20,144 nucleotides of DNA, taken from Flammeovirgaceae bacterium UBA5008. Lineage in GTDB: Bacteria; Bacteroidota; Bacteroidia; Cytophagales; Cyclobacteriaceae. Positions 1-8,279 of the stretch are shown piece by piece (position 1 is the first letter of the stretch; each line of letters begins with the position of its first letter). The stretch is taken from positions 207,573 through 227,716 of the forward strand of contig DGYK01000057.1 in assembly GCA_002398365.1 (NCBI GenBank), written 5' to 3'. The notes below the pieces were generated by a model that saw nothing but the letters and a program-made list of their open reading frames with translations, did not search any database and was not told the origin of the DNA. A program made the position numbers and the translations under genes.

Positions 1-1737
1 CTTTTCCATCACATATGCTATTGTCAAATTTTCATGCCGGTACACATCAAGTTGTCGCTTTTCGCGAATGGCTAAAAATCGTTGGTAATAGTGAAATGCA
101 CCTTTATAATCGCGCATGTAGTAAGAAACTTTGCCGATGTCTTGCAAAATATCAAATCGGGTAGTGTCTTTATTAAATTCAGCCAACAGCAAATTGCGGG
201 TTTCAGTTGCATCTTCTGTTTTTGCAAATAAGATAAATGCCCTTACATACCGCGAGAATGGATTGTTGGGGTTGTAAGAGAGAGACATATCGGCATACTT
301 CAGCGACTCATCCACAAATCCATTTTGAATCAAGGCGTTGCTGAGGCGCAGATAATTGTAGCTGGCCGTTGTGGAGTCCAATGCTTCGATATTCAATTGA
401 ACACCTTTTAATGCATACTGCAGATATTTTCCTGTGTTCAACAAATACATCGCGTAGAAGTCTGTTAAAAATCCTATGACCTGTGCTGAATTGGGATTGT
501 ATTCCAATGCCTTTTCTAGATAAGGCTCTGCCAACTGAAACTCTCTCCGTGAAATGTAGGATAGTGCTTTCGCTACCAGACTCTCGCCCATCTTCGCATC
601 ATAAAGAATAGCCTTATCTGCATACATGCTAATTGAATTGGAATACTTTCTTCCAACATGAAAAATATCCATATAATAATAAGTGATGGCAATTTCCGCA
701 TACGCCATGGCAAACTGCGTATCGTGTTGCGTTGCTTCAATAAAATACTGAATTGCTTTTAGCTGATAAACCGAGTCAGGAATCGCCTGAGCTGCTTTGC
801 CTTTTAAAAAAAGGTCGTATGCCACTAGATTATCTGTTGGCTTTTTCCGAATTCGATTTTCTTCTTCCGGTGTAATAATTGCTTTAATCTCTTCTGCTAT
901 GCTCTTCGCAATCTCTTCTTGCAATTGAAAAATGTCTTTCGTTTCCCGATTGTATTGTGCCGACCATAAGTGGCGATCGCTCCGAGCTTCGATCAACTGA
1001 ATGTTTAACACAATTTTATCACCAATTTTCTGTCCACTGCCTTCCACAAAATAACTGACGTTCAACTCCTGAGCCATCTCCGGAACAGATTTGCTGGTAT
1101 TACGATATTTCTCTGAAGAAGTGCGACTGATAACGCGCAAATCCTTGATCTTTTGAAGGTTTCCCAATGTGGATTCCACCAACCCGTTGATAAAGTAAAC
1201 ATTGGCAGAGTCGCTGCTTTCATTTTTAAATGGCAATACCGCTATGGATTTTTCGAGTATTCGTTTCGATGTAAAAGGGGCCGCTACATATATATATAAT
1301 GCAAGTGCGGCAACTGCTAGGGCAACTCCTCCCGCTATCCACCACCTTAGATTATTCGATGCTTTCGAAACAATGGGCAATGGTGTCGGCTTTTCATTCA
1401 AGTGTTTGTTGGCTTCACCCGGAGGATACCCATAATATTCGCGAAAGCATTTGATAAAATAAGATACACTGTTGAAGCCCACCTGATGCGAAACCTCAGA
1501 GATGGTAAGCGAAGAGGTTCGCAGTATTTCCATGGAACGCTCCAAGCGCACCTGATTGATCAATTGGCTTACCGAAAGATTAGTCTCCTTCTTTATTTTA
1601 CGCAGCAGGTTCGACCGGCTCATGCTCATGGCATCGGCCAACTCTGAAACGCCAAATTGCTCGTTGGCTAAATTTTGCTGAATGATGGCAATAGCCCGGC
1701 TTACAAATTCATTGATGGGAGCTGGCAACTCGGGCAT
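1..1737 (-). CDS. Membrane-anchored AraC-type regulator with FlgO/TolB-like and TPR region (3' end cut by window)
   Basis: This frame is open from an ATG at 1737 to the window edge (579 codons, no stop), so the C-terminus is missing. Residues about 5-108 are an AraC-type DNA-binding domain with two helix-turn-helix units; the second contains the signature around ISEVSHQVGF and SYFIKCFREYYGYPPGE. A single transmembrane segment follows at about 131-152 (WWIAGGVALAVAALALYIYV). Next comes a domain starting SIAVLPFKN at about 164, which resembles the TolB/FlgO-like module found behind transmembrane helices in CadC-like regulators and adenylate cyclases. The rest, from about 300, is helical with TPR-like spacing (for example LDSTTASYNYLRLSNALIQ). 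I infer a one-component regulator whose DNA-binding part is cytoplasmic and whose TPR part is periplasmic. It is divergent from the ankyrin lipoprotein gene, a likely target. The ligand is unknown. Confidence 0.85.
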   Translation of the reverse strand, partial: MPELPAPINEFVSRAIAIIQQNLANEQFGVSELADAMSMSRSNLLRKIKKETNLSVSQLINQVRLERSMEILRTSSLTISEVSHQVGFNSVSYFIKCFREYYGYPPGEANKHLNEKPTPLPIVSKASNNLRWWIAGGVALAVAALALYIYVAAPFTSKRILEKSIAVLPFKNESSDSANVYFINGLVESTLGNLQKIKDLRVISRTSSEKYRNTSKSVPEMAQELNVSYFVEGSGQKIGDKIVLNIQLIEARSDRHLWSAQYNRETKDIFQLQEEIAKSIAEEIKAIITPEEENRIRKKPTDNLVAYDLFLKGKAAQAIPDSVYQLKAIQYFIEATQHDTQFAMAYAEIAITYYYMDIFHVGRKYSNSISMYADKAILYDAKMGESLVAKALSYISRREFQLAEPYLEKALEYNPNSAQVIGFLTDFYAMYLLNTGKYLQYALKGVQLNIEALDSTTASYNYLRLSNALIQNGFVDESLKYADMSLSYNPNNPFSRYVRAFILFAKTEDATETRNLLLAEFNKDTTRFDILQDIGKVSYYMRDYKGAFHYYQRFLAIREKRQLDVYRHENLTIAYVMEK

Positions 1738-1760
1738 GAAACTGATACATAAAAATCCGG

Positions 1761-1774
1761 CTGTAAAAATACAG
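1761..1774. repeat. 14-base palindrome upstream of the AraC/TPR regulator
   Basis: Arms CTGTA (1761-1765) and TACAG (1770-1774) flank AAAA, 24 bases upstream of the regulator's ATG. It could be an autoregulatory operator or a small leader hairpin; the sequence alone does not decide. Confidence 0.4.
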
Positions 1775-1812
1775 TTAGCTCATGGAGTAAAAAAGGCCTG
1801 TTGTTCAGGAGT

Positions 1813-1834
1813 CCATTTTTAAATGGTGCCATTT
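1813..1834. repeat. Alternating CCATTT / AAATGG / CCATTT repeat
   Basis: CCATTT at 1813-1818, its reverse complement AAATGG at 1821-1826 and CCATTT again at 1829-1834 are separated by two bases each, giving an 8-base period. The block sits 76 bases upstream of the AraC-type regulator's start. Regularly spaced half-sites of alternating orientation suggest a protein-binding site, but this is inference. Confidence 0.4.
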
Positions 1835-1987
1835 GCCCTAAAAACAACGTTTTGCGTCAATTTTTACAAGCATGCATCATAGTTTACATCATTTGCGGCA
1901 AACTTGATGCCTATTGAAGCAAAGCTATTTAGTCATTAGTGGTGGGTGACTCGTTCTTTGCATCATAAAAATTAATCAATCAATTCT

Positions 1988-2578
1988 ATGAAAACATCAT
2001 TCATTCAATGGCCTAAAACAGCCACCCTGTTAGCAATCACTGTCTTTTTATTAACGTCCGCTTCGTGCCAGGATAAGAAGCCAACTACCACAAAAACCAC
2101 TGCTTCTCAACCAGGGGTAAAGCCACCTACGGTAGATATCCATACAGCCGTAGTATCAGGAAATCTGGAAGCTGTTCGACAACATATTGCTGCCGGTTCA
2201 GATATCAACATCAGAGACCCTTTTGGTGGCTCAAGCCCTCTCATTAGCGCTACAGTGTTTGGTAAAGATGATATTGCTAAAATATTAATCGATGCCGGAG
2301 CTGATTTGAATATTCAGAACAATGATGGATCCACAGCCCTCCACACAGCCGCTTTTTTTTGCCGGCCTGCGATGGTAAAACTGCTGTTGGAAAAAGGCGC
2401 TGATAAAACCATCAAAAATAAATTCAACGCCACCGCATATCAAGGCGTCATTGCTCCATTCAAAGAAGTGAAACCAATCTACGAAATGATGGGCAATGCC
2501 CTTGGCCCCATGGGCTTAAAACTAGATTTTGCCTATATCGAAAAAACACGTCCGGAAATTGCGGCTGTCCTAAAGTAA
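1988..2578 (+). CDS. Ankyrin-repeat lipoprotein
   Basis: This 196-residue protein begins with a lipoprotein signal: a hydrophobic stretch (ATLLAITVFLLTSAS) then Cys27 in a lipobox-like TSASC, followed by a Lys/Thr-rich linker. Residues about 50-150 contain about three ankyrin repeats, recognisable by HTAVVSGNLEAVRQHIAAGSD, the repeat ending ILIDAGADLNIQNNDG, and TALHTAAFFCRPAMVKLLLEKGADKTIKN. Ankyrin repeats bind proteins; periplasmic ankyrin lipoproteins occur in many Gram-negative bacteria, sometimes next to an enzyme they protect, but the partner here cannot be read from sequence. It is divergent from the AraC/TPR regulator and 19 bases upstream of the acyltransferase gene, probably co-transcribed with it. 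A T8 run lies inside the coding sequence at 2353-2360. Confidence 0.88.
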   Translation: MKTSFIQWPKTATLLAITVFLLTSASCQDKKPTTTKTTASQPGVKPPTVDIHTAVVSGNLEAVRQHIAAGSDINIRDPFGGSSPLISATVFGKDDIAKILIDAGADLNIQNNDGSTALHTAAFFCRPAMVKLLLEKGADKTIKNKFNATAYQGVIAPFKEVKPIYEMMGNALGPMGLKLDFAYIEKTRPEIAAVLK

Positions 2579-2597
2579 CAATCCAATAAACTTAAAA

Positions 2598-3653
2598 ATG
2601 ACTTCTTCTGGCCGTAGATATGACATCGATTGGGTGCGCGTTATTGCCATCGCATTGCTACTTATTTATCATACCGCAATTGGTTTTCAGCCTTGGGGTA
2701 TGATGATCGGATTCATCTCTTCTAAAACATCATGGGTCTCCTTGTGGACGCCTATGATGTTGTTGAACATTTGGCGAATTCCCCTACTTTTTTTTGTATC
2801 GGGCATGGGCGTGTACTTTGCTTTACAAAACCGTACCTGGAAACAACTGGTTTGGGAACGCACACAACGCATTCTCATACCGTTTCTGTTTGGGATTTTC
2901 TGCATCGTGCCTGTTCACATTTTTATTCTACAAAAGCACTATGGAATGAATTTGCAGTATGTAGCTGATCCGGGGCATCTTTGGTTTTTGGGAAACATCT
3001 TTCTATATGTTCTCATGCTACTACCTGTTTTTTACTTTCTGAAAAAAAAAGAAACAAGTACATGGGGGTTCCGAATAAAGAAGCTGATGCATTCACCACT
3101 CGGGCTACTGCCGTTGGCAATAGCACTGATCGTGGAAGTTTGGTTTACACAGCCACGTCCCTATGAAATGTATGTAATGACCAAGCATGGTTTTTTCTTA
3201 GGATTGATTGCGTTCTTCTTTGGTTATTGTTTTGTATTGAGCGGAGATGGTTTTTGGAAGATGATTGTTCGCTGGCGATGGCTCTTCTTTGTGATCGGTG
3301 CCCTTCTATTTGGTCTGCGCGTTGCGGGGTTCACATCGGGTGAAGCAACTCAGTGGACTTTACTACCCGTTGAAACAATTGTATGGGTATTAACTGTTTT
3401 ATCGTTTTGTCATCTGTATCTGAATCTTCCGAGCAAGGCTTTGAGTTATCTCAGCGAAGCTGTCTATCCGATATACATTCTGCACATGATTTATTTGTAT
3501 TTGGGATCCGCGCTAATTTTCCCATTAAATCTTGTAGTGGAATTACAATATTTGCTGCTTCTTCTATTTACGTTTACCGGATGTTTTGGAACCTACGAGA
3601 TCATTCGCAGAATTAAACTTTTTAGAATTCTGTTTGGACTAAAAATGAAGTAA
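2598..3653 (+). CDS. Acyltransferase-3 family integral membrane protein
   Basis: This 351-residue multi-spanning protein belongs to the acyltransferase-3 family (OafA/OpgC/NodX-like), which transfers acyl groups, commonly acetyl or succinyl, onto extracytoplasmic glycans or lipids. The N-terminus DIDWVRVIAIALLLIYHT carries the family's R-x10-H signature (Arg14, His25; His is the proposed catalytic residue). Some ten hydrophobic segments follow, including LLFFVSGMGVYFAL and the conserved late segment AVYPIYILHMIYLYLG. There is no extra SGNH domain. The acceptor is unknown. The gene follows the ankyrin lipoprotein by 19 bases, suggesting one transcript under the divergent AraC-type regulator. 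The coding sequence has a T8 run (2788-2795) and an A9 run (3042-3050), which could be slippage-prone. Confidence 0.9.
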   Translation: MTSSGRRYDIDWVRVIAIALLLIYHTAIGFQPWGMMIGFISSKTSWVSLWTPMMLLNIWRIPLLFFVSGMGVYFALQNRTWKQLVWERTQRILIPFLFGIFCIVPVHIFILQKHYGMNLQYVADPGHLWFLGNIFLYVLMLLPVFYFLKKKETSTWGFRIKKLMHSPLGLLPLAIALIVEVWFTQPRPYEMYVMTKHGFFLGLIAFFFGYCFVLSGDGFWKMIVRWRWLFFVIGALLFGLRVAGFTSGEATQWTLLPVETIVWVLTVLSFCHLYLNLPSKALSYLSEAVYPIYILHMIYLYLGSALIFPLNLVVELQYLLLLLFTFTGCFGTYEIIRRIKLFRILFGLKMK

Positions 3654-3767
3654 GCGAGCATTCAGGCGCCTTGTTATTCTTAGCTAGAACAAATTGCTGA
3701 CGTATGTAATAACACGTTTGTTCAAACTGGAATTACATGCGCCCTTTCTTGAAGGTTTTCTCGCTTA
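3651..3767. repeat. Long imperfect inverted repeat between convergent genes
   Basis: The outermost arms are TAAGCGAG (3651-3658, including the acyltransferase stop codon) and CTCGCTTA (3760-3767). Matching blocks continue inward in order: TTCA (3661) with TGAA (3750), GGCGC (3665) with GCGCC (3739), GAACAAA (3687) with TTTGTTC (3717-3723), and a central ACGT pair (3700 and 3714; the second overlaps the TTTGTTC block by one base). Small indels separate the blocks. As RNA this would form a long interrupted hairpin. It lies between convergent genes, so a two-way terminator or a decayed palindromic element are both possible; there is no clear U-tract. The remaining bases up to 3848 show nothing recognisable. 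Confidence 0.45.
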
Positions 3768-3848
3768 AAGATTGACTTCTTAACCAAAAACTTCCGCTGC
3801 GAGTTTGCCGCTCAGTTCCATACTTCCAATTTTTCAATTGAATCGTAT

Positions 3849-6221
3849 CTACTTCCGCACCGTTCTGCAACCAAAAATTCTACCGGCTGTTTTGGTGGTG
3901 TGTGCATTTACACGCACCGTCACTTTTGTTTTGCCAATGATATATTCCGCTGGAATAGGATACTCTATATCAAAGAACTTGCCAGTGGTTCCTCCTTTCA
4001 ACTCCTGGGTGGCGATGTGTTTATCGTCAATCAAAAAATCAAAACCACGATTTGTATCATCGCCTATGTAGGAACACAATAAATAATTAGGCACACTCGG
4101 ATCCACCTTCATCTCGAAAGAAAAGAACCCACTTGCCCGGGCTTCACGGCCCATCCGCCCAAACGCTTCACTTACATATGATTTTTCACTTGCCTTTAAG
4201 TTATGGTCACGCTCCGGCTGCATCTCTCCGATCCGACAAATATCAATCGTTCGTTGCTCTACTTCATTCTGTCTTTTTTTCTCTGCTTCATATTCATGCT
4301 GTCGGTTGACCCAATCAGTAGGAGTAAAGAAATCCCAATACACATTGTAATACTGATCAAAGGTATTGTAGAAAGGTATCAGCTTGACATCAGCCGGTTG
4401 AGCGACCCCTTTCGTTTGAAACTCCAATTGTGTCGGGGATTTGATGATCCAATCAGAAATGTTTCGGTTATCGGTAAGCAGCACTGTCGACCCATAAACC
4501 GGGTCCGGCATCGTGGTACCCAATTGTCCGGCTAATACAACCGGCCCGTAGAGTAGTGAAATGCGATTAGGATTGTCCGGCATTTGTTCAGATCGCAATT
4601 GCAAAGGCCAAGTAAATGTAATGAGATCATTACCCCAATTCCGATTGATGCTATAGTACCCATTGGATTCTAAAGAAACTTTGATCGGTTCTCCATTGAT
4701 CAAAAAAGTTACATCGCTATCAGCCCAAGCCGGCTTTCGAATCCATACTGAAAATTTCTGTTTGCGCTTCGAGTTTACCCGAAGGGTTACTTGCCCTTCG
4801 CTGGGAAAAGTAGTGTTCAAGGATACCGCCACTCCTTTAGATTTCCAATTTAATTCGGAAGGAATAAAAAGATTTACAAAAAGAGATCCATCATTGCCTT
4901 CAGAAAAAATACTTTCTGTATACTTCACATGATTCTCCATTCCACTACCTACGCAGCAAGTAAATGTGTTGAAGGAATCGCTAAATTCTTTTTTGGTTCC
5001 CATTCGTAAAGGAACAAAATAACACATCATGCCTGTTTGTGGATTTTGTGAAGCAAGAATATGGTTATAGAGTGCTCGCTCATAATAATCCATCAAATGA
5101 CTTTTTGGTGCCACTGCGAACAATTGTCTCGTTAGCTTGAGCATGTTATAGGTGTTACACGTTTCGCAGGTGGCATCGCTCAGACGATCGTTGAGTTTAT
5201 CGGGTGGGCCACAATATTCGTAGTTGCTGTTTCCTCCTATCACATACGTATGGTGCTGCGTCACCGTCTCCCAGAAAAAAGAAGAAATTTTCTGATCGGA
5301 TGGATCAGCCGTAAAGGTGTATCTGCGTGCACAGCCAACTGCCTTAGGCACATTGGTGTTGGAATGTTTCCCCGGCAATGGATCAACACCTTTTGCTAAT
5401 TCATCTAATACAAAATGGTCGTGAAATTTATATGACAGATCGAGATACTTTTTCTTGCCAGTAATTTCATACAAATGAACCAGCACATCGGCCATCCCTC
5501 CATATTCACACTTACGCATTTGTTCTAATTGCTCGTCTGTCAAATCCTTTAAAATGATCTGTGTCCAGTCTGCCATCTTTTCCGCGATTGCTAATGCTTT
5601 CGAATTATTAGCAAAAATGTAGGCATCAGTAAGTCCTGCCATCACTTTATGCACGGTGTACCATGGCGACCAACCTCCATTCAAATCAAATCCACCTGTT
5701 TTTATAATACCATGTTGAAGTTTCCAAAAAATAGAATCTTCGTTAGGAATGGCACCTACATATCCCGACTTGCGGGCCACCTGACACTTATTTAATTCCT
5801 CTATCAAAAAATCTGTTCTTTCCTTAAAACGAATATCATGAGAAGCTGCATACATCATCGCGCAAGCCGACAAATAATGCCCCAACGTATGGCCACTTAA
5901 CCCCTCGCTCTCCCAGCCACCATACACATCACCTTGTGTGGGTAGTCCGGCATTTACATAAAATCGGTGCAGCAATCGCTTGGGTTCGATGCTTAATAAA
6001 TAGGCAGCATCTTTGTCCATTGCATTTTTGAATGGACTACCCGGCAACAAACGAATATCATTCAAATCAAATGCAAATGTCTGAATAGAAACCGATGGCT
6101 TCGCCAGAATTCGTGGGTCATTCTTCTGCAAGAGATATCCTTGTGCAGACAGTTGGAAACTAAAAATGAGTAGCAGCAACATAAAGGCCCCGATTTTTCT
6201 AATGCATTTAAACCGAATCAT
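3849..6221 (-). CDS. Exported GH127/GH146-type beta-L-arabinofuranosidase (DUF1680)
   Basis: This 790-residue protein has an N-terminal signal peptide (hydrophobic at about 11-24, likely cleavage near LSAQ-G) and an (alpha/alpha)-barrel of the DUF1680 superfamily, which removes beta-linked L-arabinofuranose. The zinc/catalytic set known for GH127 is visible: CETC (Glu353, Cys355) and the Cys pair Cys422-Cys423 in TFTCCVGSGMENH, one being the nucleophile. Glu335 in NYEYCG is a candidate acid/base. Motifs GWESEGLSGHTLGHYLSAC and GGWSPWYTVHKV are typical of the longer, GH146-like branch. The C-terminal region from about 560 is all-beta, ending in a jelly-roll-like domain. It starts in a TAATG overlap with the upstream GH127 gene, so translation is probably coupled. 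Assignment to GH146 rather than GH127 is inferred from length and motifs. Confidence 0.88.
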   Translation of the reverse strand: MIRFKCIRKIGAFMLLLLIFSFQLSAQGYLLQKNDPRILAKPSVSIQTFAFDLNDIRLLPGSPFKNAMDKDAAYLLSIEPKRLLHRFYVNAGLPTQGDVYGGWESEGLSGHTLGHYLSACAMMYAASHDIRFKERTDFLIEELNKCQVARKSGYVGAIPNEDSIFWKLQHGIIKTGGFDLNGGWSPWYTVHKVMAGLTDAYIFANNSKALAIAEKMADWTQIILKDLTDEQLEQMRKCEYGGMADVLVHLYEITGKKKYLDLSYKFHDHFVLDELAKGVDPLPGKHSNTNVPKAVGCARRYTFTADPSDQKISSFFWETVTQHHTYVIGGNSNYEYCGPPDKLNDRLSDATCETCNTYNMLKLTRQLFAVAPKSHLMDYYERALYNHILASQNPQTGMMCYFVPLRMGTKKEFSDSFNTFTCCVGSGMENHVKYTESIFSEGNDGSLFVNLFIPSELNWKSKGVAVSLNTTFPSEGQVTLRVNSKRKQKFSVWIRKPAWADSDVTFLINGEPIKVSLESNGYYSINRNWGNDLITFTWPLQLRSEQMPDNPNRISLLYGPVVLAGQLGTTMPDPVYGSTVLLTDNRNISDWIIKSPTQLEFQTKGVAQPADVKLIPFYNTFDQYYNVYWDFFTPTDWVNRQHEYEAEKKRQNEVEQRTIDICRIGEMQPERDHNLKASEKSYVSEAFGRMGREARASGFFSFEMKVDPSVPNYLLCSYIGDDTNRGFDFLIDDKHIATQELKGGTTGKFFDIEYPIPAEYIIGKTKVTVRVNAHTTKTAGRIFGCRTVRK

Positions 6222-8182
6222 TAGTTATTAATTTTGATATCCGAAATTTTTTGAGGCAGCCACACCTGCATTTGATTGGAGCCTCGGTTACACCAGGCGT
6301 AATAAGGAATAGCTGTGATTGTTTTGCGTTCCGTGATCACCTTACTGCCTTCTTCTTTCAACTGAATAGTGGGTGCTTCAAATTGAATGGTTTGGATACC
6401 ACCTAGTAAGTCAGGAAGAAACGCAGTAGTAAACAGTGTGTTTTTGGGTACAATCAAATTCCACGCTTTCCCTTCGTTATCTTCACCTTCCACACAGTAT
6501 ACAATCGGGCCACGCTGCAGAGCCACGCGATCTTCGTCTTGCTTTACTTCACTACGTGCTTTCACTCGTTTTATTTCCATCGGCAACTCCATTTCCAACA
6601 CATCGCCTTTTTTCCATTCGCGTTCAATCAATGCATATCCTTTTTCCATTTGAAATGCCGTTGGTTTTCCGTTGATGCGGATGGAAACGGCAGGCACCTT
6701 TAAATCTTCAAACACATACAAATCTCCCGGCACGGCTTGCCCTTGCGCCCAACCGGGAATGCGAACATGCAATGACATTTTTACTTTTGATTTGGGTTGT
6801 AAAGTAATTTTCACGTTCCCTTGCCAGGGATAATTAGTTTCCATGGAAATCGGGATCAAATTCTTTCCCATAGGTAGTTGAGTGCTACTGCCGACAAAAA
6901 GATTTATCCAAATACCTTTTTCATTGGCTCCGTAGATGTAGTCTCCCAACGAAGCCACCAGTCGTGCAATGTTTGCCGGGCAGCAGGCCGTACCAAACCA
7001 TTCTCTCCGTGCATGCCGACCGTTAGATGCCAGCGGATTTCCATAGAAAAACCGATCACCACTTAATGAAAGTCCATCGCGTGCTGCATTGTATAAGCTA
7101 CGCTCTAATACATCGATGAATTTACTATCTCCCGTCAGCGTGTTCATTCGCTGATTCCAAAATACCATTCCTACTGATGCGCACGTTTCACAATACGCTT
7201 GCTCGTTTGGCAAATCAAAGTCGGTGCTGAAACCTTCATTATTTCCCGAAGAGCCAATTCCACCAGTCAAATACATATTTCGAAATACGACATCTTCCCA
7301 GACTGTGCTCATAGCAGTTAAGTATCCCTCATCGCCTGTAAGTGCGGCTACATCGGCAGCACCGCTATACATATACATGGCCCGCACCGCATGGCCTGTT
7401 ATTTCTTTTTGCATTCGCACTGGCACCACATCTTGTGCATAGGCGGTATCTTTCCAGTCGGTCCATGTATAACCTCTGGCATATTTATGCCCACGCTCTT
7501 CGAGCAACCAATGTGCCAGTATCAGGTACTTTTTGTCTTGCGTAACTTTGTATAGTTTAACCAGAGCCAGCTCTAGTTCCTGATGGCCGGTGACCCAATG
7601 TTTACGTCCCGGTCCAAATGTATTATTGAAGTGATCGGCAAATTTGATCGCCACATCCAGTAATTTTCTTTTTCCGGTAGCATGATAATACGCCACGGCC
7701 GCTTCGATTAAGTGACCTCCATTATAGTCTTCATGCATACTCATGTCAGTCCATCTGTTTTCTAAACCTCCTAAGGTATACCATGTACCGATGTAGCCAT
7801 CGGGCAATTGCGCTGCAGCTACTTTATCGATCCATTCGTCAGCCTTTTTTTCCAGTGTAGCATCCGGATAATTTTTTAGCGAATAGGCAAAGGCTTCCAG
7901 AGCTTTGTAAACATCCGAGTCGTCATAAAACAGCCCCTCGTGCTTTTCACCCTTTTGCCGGGCTACTTTCTCAAAGTTCTTAATGCGTGGAGTTTTTATT
8001 TCTGTTTGGAGAATACATGCTTGCAACGTTGTAGTGGCAACTTGCTTCATGGCCGGTTCCCAGAAGGAATCGTTAATTTTTACTTGCGAAAATCCAATCG
8101 GTTCAAATTTGCGGGTTGTGTTCTGTGCGGCTGCTTCTAATCTTAGGAGGAAGAAAAGAATCACAAACTGGAATAGTCTCAT
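6221..8182 (-). CDS. Exported GH127-type beta-L-arabinofuranosidase
   Basis: The 653-residue length is close to characterised GH127 enzymes such as HypBA1, which cleave beta-L-arabinofuranosyl units from plant glycans. A short signal peptide is seen (FQFVILFFLLRLEAAA-Q, cut near 19-20). The catalytic apparatus is complete: Glu332 and Cys334 in CETC plus Cys400-Cys401 in GTACCPANIARL correspond to the zinc-binding Glu and three Cys, with one Cys as nucleophile. Glu316 in SSGNNEGF sits 16 residues before Glu332, the same spacing as the acid/base Glu in HypBA1. The YCETCASVGMVFWNQRM and MSMHEDYNGGHLIEA blocks are family hallmarks. It is the first gene of a two-gene operon, overlapping the next by one base. 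Its substrate in this organism is not shown by the sequence. Confidence 0.92.
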   Translation of the reverse strand: MRLFQFVILFFLLRLEAAAQNTTRKFEPIGFSQVKINDSFWEPAMKQVATTTLQACILQTEIKTPRIKNFEKVARQKGEKHEGLFYDDSDVYKALEAFAYSLKNYPDATLEKKADEWIDKVAAAQLPDGYIGTWYTLGGLENRWTDMSMHEDYNGGHLIEAAVAYYHATGKRKLLDVAIKFADHFNNTFGPGRKHWVTGHQELELALVKLYKVTQDKKYLILAHWLLEERGHKYARGYTWTDWKDTAYAQDVVPVRMQKEITGHAVRAMYMYSGAADVAALTGDEGYLTAMSTVWEDVVFRNMYLTGGIGSSGNNEGFSTDFDLPNEQAYCETCASVGMVFWNQRMNTLTGDSKFIDVLERSLYNAARDGLSLSGDRFFYGNPLASNGRHARREWFGTACCPANIARLVASLGDYIYGANEKGIWINLFVGSSTQLPMGKNLIPISMETNYPWQGNVKITLQPKSKVKMSLHVRIPGWAQGQAVPGDLYVFEDLKVPAVSIRINGKPTAFQMEKGYALIEREWKKGDVLEMELPMEIKRVKARSEVKQDEDRVALQRGPIVYCVEGEDNEGKAWNLIVPKNTLFTTAFLPDLLGGIQTIQFEAPTIQLKEEGSKVITERKTITAIPYYAWCNRGSNQMQVWLPQKISDIKINN

Positions 8183-8279
8183 TGTGTTTTGGCTGTATTG
8201 CTAGTAATGCAATGTAACCAAAAGAAATAAGTGTCTGATGATCGCTACTCCGCGGAAGCATGAACTATACTGCTAATCA

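Larger units (their letters stand above)
1738..1987. promoter_or_regulatory. Divergent promoter region between AraC/TPR regulator and ankyrin lipoprotein
   Basis: This 250-base gap separates two divergent genes and should hold both promoters. On the minus strand, 1927-1920 reads TAGCTTTG, matching the Bacteroidota -7 consensus TAnnTTTG, but no clear TTTG lies at the expected -33 distance. On the plus strand GTTCTTTG at 1953-1960 is an imperfect -7 element for the lipoprotein gene. Near the regulator start lie a small palindrome with arms CTGTA and TACAG (1761-1774) and three alternating copies of a CCATTT hexamer (1813-1834), which may be operators. No gene is visible here. The promoter assignments are weak. 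Confidence 0.35.

Noticed and set aside
1282..1301. TATATATATA tract as a promoter or origin feature
   Set aside because: It is inside the coding sequence for the membrane helix of the AraC/TPR regulator (Leu-Tyr-Ile-Tyr-Val codons).
3651..3767. Integron attC-like site
   Set aside because: It is a folded repeat of suitable size, but the core GTTRRRY/RYYYAAC boxes are absent and no integrase or cassette array is nearby.
3724..3821. Possible small minus-strand gene behind the GH146-like gene
   Set aside because: The frame from the ATG at 3821 stops after about 13 codons, so there is no gene to support.
4203..4535. Open frame of 110 codons on the plus strand
   Set aside because: It lies wholly inside the GH146-like gene on the other strand, has no recognisable domain and shows no coding features of its own.
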